A stretch of 6,397 bases of DNA, taken from Alphaproteobacteria bacterium (GTDB taxonomy: Bacteria; Pseudomonadota; Alphaproteobacteria; Rhizobiales; Devosiaceae). The position numbers and the translations under genes are program-made. The stretch covers positions 1-6,397 of the forward strand of contig JAJRRJ010000042.1 in assembly GCA_024279575.1 (NCBI GenBank), in the 5' to 3' direction. Positions 1 through 4,918 of this stretch are shown here, piece by piece. The notes below the pieces were generated by a model. The model had not been told where the DNA came from. It ran no database searches and saw only the letters and a program-made list of their open reading frames with translations. The number at the start of each line of letters is the position of its first letter. Position 1 is the first letter of the stretch.

Positions 1-1062
1 CAAGTGCTTTATTCCGGTGTTGCCTGCATTACCGACCTGATGGTCAAAGATGGGCTGATTAACCTTGATTTTGCTGATGTACGTTCTGTTATGCGCGGTA
101 TGGGCAAGGCGATGATGGGGACCGGGGAAGCCAGTGGCGAAGATCGGGCGCGGCATGCGGCAGAAGCGGCGATTTCAAATCCATTGCTTGATGATGTTTC
201 AATTCAAGGTGCGCGAGGGTTGCTGGTTTCCATTACCGGGGGCCAAGACATGACGCTTTATGAAGTTGATGAGGCCGCCAGTCGTATTCGTGAAGAAGTT
301 GGCTCTGAAGCAAATCTTATTTTTGGCGCAACGTTTGATGACAATTTTGAAGGGTCACTTCGTGTTTCTGTTGTTGCAACCGGTACGGACGCTGCAATGG
401 TTCAGGCCATGGACCCGGTACAACCCCATGCGGAGCGCGCGCCAATTACTGTAAAACGAATTGAGCCCGCCCCGGCGCTTGCTGCCAGCAATGAGGAGGT
501 TGGCAATCAACTTGAGGCGGCAATGGCGAGTGCCGTTTTGGCGCGAACCAGTGAAGTGAATAATTTATCTCACTCCAACGAAGTGAGTGTTGAGCCTTAC
601 ATGCCTGCGGCGGCTTCCCCTGAAATCGAGGAAGTTTCGACACAGGCAGAGCCGGTTCAGCCAACAGCATATGTGCCTCAAAACCCTGCACGTCCGCAAG
701 GGGCAACACGTATTCCTCAAACCAGTGAAATGCCTGCTGTTGCTCAACGGGTAATTGCCGATGCGAAGAAGGAACAGGGGGAAAGCAGGGCCCTGAATGT
801 ACCACAGGCTTTGCTGAAACGTCTGGCAACGAATGTTGGTCTTAGTGTGGGTGGGAATAAAAAGGACGATATGGGACAAGATATTGATGCGCGAAATGCC
901 ATTGAGTCACCAAGTGCCCATCACCGATCCCCTAAAAAGGAGCCAGGTGCTAGTGGAAACCTTGATGCCCGGGGACGTTCAGCGACAACTGCTTCGCCAG
1001 CGAGCAGATTGAAATTCCTTCTTTCTTACGGAAACACGGCTAATTTTAGTTTCCTTGTATAA
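1..1062 (+). CDS. ftsZ: Cell division protein FtsZ, 3' part, with apparent frameshift near its end
   Basis: FtsZ is the tubulin-like GTPase that polymerises into the Z ring at midcell. The window opens inside the gene, in frame from base 1 (Q-V-L-Y-S-G-V). By comparison with E. coli FtsZ about 185 N-terminal residues, including the GTP-binding tubulin signature, lie upstream. Fragment residues 20-31 carry the T7 synergy loop, with the NxDxxD pattern at N21, D23 and D26 that completes the GTPase site of the neighbouring subunit. The folded core continues to about residue 131 (ending VSVVATGTDA). A Pro/Ala/Glu/Gln-rich linker of roughly 200 residues follows, long as in many Alphaproteobacteria. 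The open frame ends at a TAA at 1060-1062, but its last 20 or so residues look wrong. The conserved C-terminal peptide is encoded in another frame and stops at 1041-1043, so one base seems to be missing between about 966 and 1003. Identity is certain; the true 3' end is not. Confidence 0.95.
   Translation, partial: QVLYSGVACITDLMVKDGLINLDFADVRSVMRGMGKAMMGTGEASGEDRARHAAEAAISNPLLDDVSIQGARGLLVSITGGQDMTLYEVDEAASRIREEVGSEANLIFGATFDDNFEGSLRVSVVATGTDAAMVQAMDPVQPHAERAPITVKRIEPAPALAASNEEVGNQLEAAMASAVLARTSEVNNLSHSNEVSVEPYMPAAASPEIEEVSTQAEPVQPTAYVPQNPARPQGATRIPQTSEMPAVAQRVIADAKKEQGESRALNVPQALLKRLATNVGLSVGGNKKDDMGQDIDARNAIESPSAHHRSPKKEPGASGNLDARGRSATTASPASRLKFLLSYGNTANFSFLV
1002..1043 (+). other. Out-of-frame FtsZ C-terminal conserved peptide
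   Basis: Read from 1002, the DNA encodes EQIEIPSFLRKHG followed by TAA at 1041-1043. This matches the conserved FtsZ C-terminal peptide, typically a D/E-x-L-E-I-P-A-F-L-R-R motif in Alphaproteobacteria, which binds membrane anchors and regulators such as FtsA. It lies one base earlier in phase than the frame of the rest of ftsZ. That is the pattern left by a one-base deletion (or two-base insertion) upstream. The peptide frame has a TGA at 963-965, so a single shift must fall after it. The main frame reads plausibly as linker (N-L-D-A-R-G-R-S) past 963. The motif is clear; whether the shift is biological or a sequencing error cannot be told here. Confidence 0.85.
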
Positions 1063-1078
1063 AAACTTTAAAGAAAAG

Positions 1079-1109
1079 CTGATGCGGGGTTTCGCGTCAG
1101 TTTTTTTTT
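1079..1109 (+). terminator. Rho-independent terminator after ftsZ
   Basis: An 8-bp stem, CTGATGCG (1079-1086) with CGCGTCAG (1093-1100), contains one T-G wobble. It closes a six-base GGGTTT loop and is followed at once by nine T (1101-1109). An A-rich stretch precedes the stem. It lies 36 bases after the likely native ftsZ stop and 44 bases before lpxC, so it should end most ftsZ transcripts before lpxC. Confidence 0.88.
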
Positions 1110-1152
1110 AGTTAATAAGGGATTCTGGGATGGTTTGGATTGAGGTTAGAAT

Positions 1153-2109
1153 ATGCAACGAATTTCTGCGCGCCAGTGTACGCTCGGCGGTTCTGTCAGC
1201 GTTGATGGTATTGGTGTTCATAGTGCTAATCCGGTTACTCTTAGCATTGATCCGGCACCCGCTGATACGGGGTATCAAATTTCGCGGATTATGGAAGACG
1301 GTCGCATTGTAGGGCCCGTTGCCGTTGATTTTTCCCGCGTTACCCGAACCACGCTTTGCACCACTGTTGATTTAGGCGAATCCGTTAGCGTTGCAACAAT
1401 AGAACATGTGATTTCTGCATTGAGCGGATTGGGGATCGACAATGCCTTTATTACCCTGAATGGCCCTGAATGCCCCATTATGGATGGCAGTGCAGCTCCG
1501 TTTGTTGATGCGATCGTGGAAAAGGGTCTGCAGGTGCAGGTCGCGATGCGTAAATATATCAAAATAATTCGTACGGTTACAGTGCGCAGTAACGATTCCT
1601 TTGCCGCGCTTGAGCCACACAACGGGCGTTCTCTGGATCTGGAAATTGACTTTGACAACAAAGTGATTGGCCGTCAGCGGATGATTTTTGAGTGGACACC
1701 GCGAAAATATGTTGAAAACGTCAGCAAGGCACGTACTTTTGGTTTCATGAAGGATGCGCAGGTATTGCGGCAGGCAGGATTTGCCCTTGGCTCCTCGCTT
1801 GAAAACTCCATTGCGCTGGAAAATGACAAAATTCTTAATACAACACCCTTGCGCTATGAGGATGAATTTGTTCGGCATAAACTTCTGGACGCAATGGGCG
1901 ATTTGGCACTCGGGGGAATGCCGCTTTATGGCAAATTCCGCTCTTACAAAGGCGGGCATGCGCTTAACGCACTTGTGTTGTCCAGCCTGTTTGCAAATGA
2001 AGCGAATTATGAAATTGTTCTGGCGGATGATTTGCCGTTGGCATTTGACTCACTTGATGACCTGCCACAGAATTTAGAAATCAAATCCTATCTGCGTTCG
2101 GTTGGTTAA
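1153..2109 (+). CDS. lpxC: UDP-3-O-acyl-N-acetylglucosamine deacetylase LpxC
   Basis: LpxC is the cytosolic zinc amidase that removes the acetyl group from UDP-3-O-acyl-GlcNAc, the committed step of lipid A synthesis. The 318-residue product has near-normal length (E. coli 305). All family motifs are present. E84-H85 (in TIEHV) supply the general base and first zinc ligand. H242 and D246 (in RHKLLDAMGD) give the other zinc ligands. H269 (in GGHALN) matches E. coli catalytic H265. The PIMDGSAAPF block (108-117) and the ARTFGF loop (193-198), which helps shape the substrate pocket, are intact. The ATG at 1153 is preceded by GAGG (1142-1145) with seven bases between, and the N-terminus aligns with the family. 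An ATG at 1130 opens only a short frame in another phase. A terminator sits just upstream, so lpxC probably has its own promoter or depends on read-through; I see no convincing promoter in the short gap. Confidence 0.97.
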   Translation: MQRISARQCTLGGSVSVDGIGVHSANPVTLSIDPAPADTGYQISRIMEDGRIVGPVAVDFSRVTRTTLCTTVDLGESVSVATIEHVISALSGLGIDNAFITLNGPECPIMDGSAAPFVDAIVEKGLQVQVAMRKYIKIIRTVTVRSNDSFAALEPHNGRSLDLEIDFDNKVIGRQRMIFEWTPRKYVENVSKARTFGFMKDAQVLRQAGFALGSSLENSIALENDKILNTTPLRYEDEFVRHKLLDAMGDLALGGMPLYGKFRSYKGGHALNALVLSSLFANEANYEIVLADDLPLAFDSLDDLPQNLEIKSYLRSVG

Positions 2110-2113
2110 GCCC

Positions 2114-2158
2114 AAGCTGGTGCCACAGTTTTGATCCAATTGACATTTAGGCCAGCTT
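2114..2158. repeat. Small inverted repeat in the lpxC-bamD gap
   Basis: AAGCTGG (2114-2120) is the exact reverse complement of CCAGCTT (2152-2158). The stem could gain two more pairs (CC 2123-2124 with GG 2150-2151) past a two-base bulge, leaving a loop of about 25 bases. There is no T run after it, so it is not a standard terminator. It encloses the TTGACA of the candidate bamD promoter. A seven-base repeat with this spacing could arise by chance. Confidence 0.35.
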
Positions 2159-2168
2159 TGTAACAGAT
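2140..2168 (+). promoter_or_regulatory. Weak candidate promoter for bamD
   Basis: A perfect -35 hexamer, TTGACA, lies at 2140-2145. No good -10 follows: the 17-base spacing gives ACAGAT (2163-2168) and the 15-base spacing gives TAACAG (2161-2166), both poor. The gap between lpxC and bamD is 121 bases, long enough to hold a promoter. The call rests almost entirely on the -35 match. Confidence 0.25.
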
Positions 2169-2214
2169 AGCGTGCATTGCAGGTGGTGTGATCAATTTTT
2201 GCTATTCATTGTTT

Positions 2215-2220
2215 AAGGAA
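2215..2220 (+). promoter_or_regulatory. Ribosome binding site supporting the GTG start of bamD
   Basis: AAGGAA lies ten bases before the GTG at 2231. No ATG occurs in frame before codon 63, which is beyond the signal peptide and lipobox, so this site and the intact signal peptide together fix the GTG start. Confidence 0.6.
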
Positions 2221-2230
2221 TGTTCGGGTC

Positions 2231-3100
2231 GTGAAACAAATAAGCCAGACTGTTGCGTTGAATAGAGTTAAACAAGTTGCGGCTCAAATTTTAGGCGTGG
2301 TATTTTTTTCCCTCGTACTTGCAGGCTGTAGCGGTTTTAATCTCTTTGGTCCCCCAAAGATTGAGGAAGAAGAAATAATCCCGCCGGAGGAATTGTATAC
2401 CAGCGCTTTGGCTGACATGGATCGTCAATATTTTGCCACCGCTCTTAGAACTTTGGAAAAGCTGGAAAGACAGCATCCGTATTCCCAGTATGCTGAAAAA
2501 TCTAAATTGATGACGGTTTATGCAAATTTCCGCACTGGTTCTTATGAAAAGGCAGTGCTGGCATCTGAGCGCTACCTGGCACTTTATCCATCTTCTCCGG
2601 AAGTCGACTATATTTTATATCTTCAGGGGACATCCTACTTTGCCCAGATAAAGGATATTACGCGAGATCAAAAACTGGCACAGGATTCAATTGATTCATA
2701 TCGCAGGCTGATTTCAAACTTCCCAAATTCAGAATATGTTGATGAAAGCCGTGAGAATATGCGCGTTGCATTTGATCAACTTGCCGGCAAAGAAATGTCA
2801 GTTGGACGATTTTATCTGGGTAATGGTCAAAATACTGCGGCCATCAACCGTTTCCGTGCGGTTGTTGATAATTACCAAACCTCGTCGCATATTGAGGAGG
2901 CGCTTTATCGTTTGACCGAAGGGTACCTGAAGCTGGGCTTGCTTGGTGAAGCACAGTCGGCGGCGGCTGTTCTGGGTTTGAACTATCCCTCCAGTTCCTG
3001 GTATAACCTGTCCTTTGAGTTGTTGCAGGAGGTGGGGGCGGAACCGGCGGCGATTGAGGGAACGTCGCTCGATGGTGCGTTGCAACTGGAGCAGAGCTAG
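2231..3100 (+). CDS. bamD: Outer membrane protein assembly factor BamD (lipoprotein, ComL family)
   Basis: BamD is the essential TPR lipoprotein that, with BamA, forms the core of the complex that folds beta-barrel proteins into the outer membrane. The 289-residue precursor begins with a lipoprotein signal: basic residues (K2, R12, K14), a hydrophobic stretch (about 17-31) and the lipobox L30-A31-G32-C33. C33 is the predicted lipidated residue and is followed by S34, consistent with outer-membrane sorting. An acidic spacer (E45-E48) precedes tandem TPR helices from about residue 52 to 265. Family hallmarks include PPEELYTSAL (51-60), the Y-x-x-A repeat patterns, YLALYPSSPEVDY (115-127) and SYRRLISNFPNSEY (156-169). 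The tail (268-289) is low-complexity and not recognisable. The start is GTG. The gene is longer than E. coli BamD (245 residues), as is common in Alphaproteobacteria. Its place between lpxC and recN is the usual one there. Confidence 0.95.
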   Translation: MKQISQTVALNRVKQVAAQILGVVFFSLVLAGCSGFNLFGPPKIEEEEIIPPEELYTSALADMDRQYFATALRTLEKLERQHPYSQYAEKSKLMTVYANFRTGSYEKAVLASERYLALYPSSPEVDYILYLQGTSYFAQIKDITRDQKLAQDSIDSYRRLISNFPNSEYVDESRENMRVAFDQLAGKEMSVGRFYLGNGQNTAAINRFRAVVDNYQTSSHIEEALYRLTEGYLKLGLLGEAQSAAAVLGLNYPSSSWYNLSFELLQEVGAEPAAIEGTSLDGALQLEQS

Positions 3101-3122
3101 TTTTTCAGGAATGTTATACAGT

Positions 3123-3137
3123 GTTTACTTTTTGTTC
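3123..3137 (+). promoter_or_regulatory. Candidate LexA (SOS) operator upstream of recN
   Basis: The sequence GTTTACTTTTTGTTC fits the direct-repeat alphaproteobacterial LexA box GTTC-N7-GTTC with exact spacing and a single mismatch (T for C at 3126). It lies about 95 bases before recN and overlaps the -35 and spacer of the best promoter candidate, a sensible place for a repressor. recN is a classic SOS gene in several bacteria. One mismatch in eight fixed positions leaves real room for chance. Confidence 0.45.
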
Positions 3138-3151
3138 CTCAAGCAGATAAT
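3124..3151 (+). promoter_or_regulatory. Candidate sigma70-type promoter for recN (and ligA)
   Basis: TTTACT (3124-3129, four of six to TTGACA) and GATAAT (3146-3151, five of six to TATAAT) are separated by 16 bases. Transcription would start near 3158, giving a leader of about 75 bases before the recN ATG. The candidate LexA box overlaps its upstream half. Confidence 0.4.
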
Positions 3152-3215
3152 ATCCCAAACTGTTACGCAGCGCGGTGAGTGAGAGATTCGCCTGTCTGTG
3201 CACGATACAATAAAC

Positions 3216-3223
3216 AGGATGAG
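3216..3223 (+). promoter_or_regulatory. Ribosome binding site deciding the recN start
   Basis: AGGATGAG ends nine bases before the ATG at 3233. It favours that ATG over the in-frame GTG at 3179, which would add 18 residues with no counterpart in the family. An ATG inside the site (3219) reads only six codons to a stop in another frame. Confidence 0.5.
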
Positions 3224-3232
3224 TTTGCTCCC

Positions 3233-4918
3233 ATGTTAATTGCGCTTTCTGTTCGCAATATTGTTTTGATCGATCGGCTGGATTTGCAATTCGGTGGTGG
3301 ACTTAGTGTGTTGACCGGGGAAACCGGTGCAGGAAAATCTATTTTGCTTGATGCTTTGACTCTGGCCCTTGGCGGGCGCGGGGATCAAAGCCTGGTGCGC
3401 AAGGGCTGTGAAAACGGGCAGGTAAGCGCGGTTTTTGCGTTGGTGGCAGATCATCCTGCGCGAAAAATTTTACAGAATGAGGCAGCGTTGGCCGATTGCC
3501 TGGAGGAGAGAGAAGACCTTATTTTGCGGCGAGTTCAATTTAGTGATGGCCGGACCAAAGCATTTGTCAACGACCAGGCAATTTCTGTTCAGTTGCTGAA
3601 AAAGATCGGGCGGGAGTTGGTTGAAATTCACGGTCAACATGACGAGCGCGCTTTGGTTGATGTAAATTCTCATCGGGTGTTGCTGGATGCTTTTGGAAAA
3701 AATGATGCCGCGCTTGCTTTGGTTGCTGGTGCCTATCGTTCATTGATGGAAACGCAGCAAAAAGTGGACGAGCTGGCGCTGCTAAATTCAAAGGCCGCTA
3801 CGGAAGAGGAATTTGCGCGTCATGCTGTTGAGGAGCTATCAAATCTGGCCCCTGAAATTGGCGAAGAAGAAAAACTGGCAGATCGGCGGCGTGAACTCAT
3901 GGCACTTGAACGGGCTGTTGATGACTTGCGTGGTGCTGACGAAATATTGTCCGGTTCCGCTGCCCCTTCATCTTCGTTAACGCCCCTGCTACGTCGCTTG
4001 CAGCGCAAGGATGAAGAGGGGGGAGGTATTTTTCTACCACTGATTGAGCGGATTGATGCGGCTTTAATTGCGCTTGATGGCACGCAAGAAGCGCTTGAAG
4101 ATATCAAACGTGAAATGAATTTGGACCCCTATGAATTGAATGACGTGGAAGAAAGACTATTCGCCTTAAGGGCTATGGCGCGCAAACATCATGTGGGGTG
4201 CGACGAGCTTGGGGCAGTGCTGAATAAGTATTCAGCAGACTTGGCCGCACTAAAAACCGGTTCCAGGGATCTGGATGAGTTACGCGCTCAATTGGATGCT
4301 ATGATGATAAAATATCACCATTCAGCTCGCCTGTTGTCAGCAGCAAGGGAGAAGGTGGCGCGACTTCTGGAAAATTCCATTGGCAAGGAGTTGCCGGACC
4401 TTAAACTTGGGTCAGCACGATTCATTGTTGAGCAAAAAATGGATGAAACCCGACTGGCTTTGGCAGGGTATGATCTTGTTAGTTTTCATGTTCAAACCAA
4501 TCCGGGTACAGAGGCTGGACCAATGCTAAAGGTTGCTTCGGGGGGGGAGCTATCGCGCATATTGTTGGCCCTCAAGGTCGTTTTGGCGGACCGTGCTTCA
4601 GCTCCGGTCCTGATATTTGATGAAATTGATACCGGGGTGGGCGGTGCGGTTGCCGATGCCATGGGGCGACGTTTGGAACGCCTTGCAAAGTCTGTTCAGG
4701 TTTTGACTGTAACCCATGCGCCACAGGTTGCTGCGCGTGCAAGTCAGCATATGCTGATTGAAAAACTGCTGAGTAAAAATGCACAGGAAGTGCGCACTAA
4801 TGTTCGGGTATTAAACCAGGAGCAAAGGGGTGAAGAAATTGCGCGCATGCTGGCCGGGGCAGAAATTTCCGATGAAGCGCGGGCCGCTGCAAAGCGTTTA
4901 ATTGCCGAGGTGGGATAA
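3233..4918 (+). CDS. recN: DNA repair protein RecN (SMC-like ATPase)
   Basis: RecN is a cytosolic SMC/Rad50-like ATPase that helps hold and repair broken DNA with RecA. From the ATG at 3233 the product is 561 residues (E. coli 553), starting MLIALSVRNIVLIDRL like the family. The split ABC ATPase is complete. Walker A is GETGAGKS (29-36). The Q-loop-region block EIHGQHDERALVD is at 131-143. The signature ASGGELSR is at 435-442, Walker B reads VLIFDE (459-464, with D463-E464), and the switch histidine is H495 (in THAPQVAARA). Between the halves, about 165-385, lies a helical coiled-coil arm with the family motif DPYELNDVEERL (298-309). Start choice: the in-frame GTG at 3179 is possible, but the RBS and homology favour 3233. 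A possible LexA-controlled promoter lies upstream. The stop overlaps the ligA start by one base, suggesting a recN-ligA operon. Confidence 0.97.
   Translation: MLIALSVRNIVLIDRLDLQFGGGLSVLTGETGAGKSILLDALTLALGGRGDQSLVRKGCENGQVSAVFALVADHPARKILQNEAALADCLEEREDLILRRVQFSDGRTKAFVNDQAISVQLLKKIGRELVEIHGQHDERALVDVNSHRVLLDAFGKNDAALALVAGAYRSLMETQQKVDELALLNSKAATEEEFARHAVEELSNLAPEIGEEEKLADRRRELMALERAVDDLRGADEILSGSAAPSSSLTPLLRRLQRKDEEGGGIFLPLIERIDAALIALDGTQEALEDIKREMNLDPYELNDVEERLFALRAMARKHHVGCDELGAVLNKYSADLAALKTGSRDLDELRAQLDAMMIKYHHSARLLSAAREKVARLLENSIGKELPDLKLGSARFIVEQKMDETRLALAGYDLVSFHVQTNPGTEAGPMLKVASGGELSRILLALKVVLADRASAPVLIFDEIDTGVGGAVADAMGRRLERLAKSVQVLTVTHAPQVAARASQHMLIEKLLSKNAQEVRTNVRVLNQEQRGEEIARMLAGAEISDEARAAAKRLIAEVG
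4907..4910 (+). promoter_or_regulatory. ligA ribosome binding site inside the recN 3' end
   Basis: GAGG lies seven bases before the ligA ATG and is embedded in the codons of the RecN C-terminus. Together with the TAATG stop-start overlap this suggests that ribosomes finishing recN can start ligA directly. Confidence 0.6.

Noticed and set aside
963..1003. Programmed -1 ribosomal frameshift producing the FtsZ C-terminal peptide
   Set aside because: The direction fits, but there is no slippery heptamer of the X-XXY-YYZ type in the permitted interval (the best run reads C-CGG-GGA), and such recoding is not known for ftsZ. A missing base is simpler.
887..1012. Long open stretch in a third frame across the end of ftsZ, which could suggest two frameshifts
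   Set aside because: It lacks linker-like composition and ends at a TGA (1010-1012) before the conserved peptide. One shift from the main frame explains the data with fewer events.
1058..1063. TATAAA near the ftsZ stop as an lpxC -10 element
   Set aside because: No -35-like hexamer lies at a usable distance, and the terminator sits directly downstream.
1147..1152. TAGAAT directly before the lpxC ATG as a -10 element
   Set aside because: It touches the start codon and has no matching -35 at 16-18 bases. The GAGG upstream shows a normal leader is expected.
1130..1312. Small ORF starting before lpxC
   Set aside because: It overlaps the lpxC 5' end in another frame, and lpxC has the proper RBS and full family homology. 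It is a shadow frame.
3084..3105. Possible terminator at the bamD stop (bulged stem before TTTTT)
   Set aside because: The stem is only three plus four pairs with a two-base bulge and overlaps the coding end. Too weak to call without folding-energy support.
3179..3232. Upstream GTG as the recN start
   Set aside because: It adds 18 residues with no family counterpart. The ATG at 3233 begins exactly where RecN proteins begin and has an acceptable RBS.
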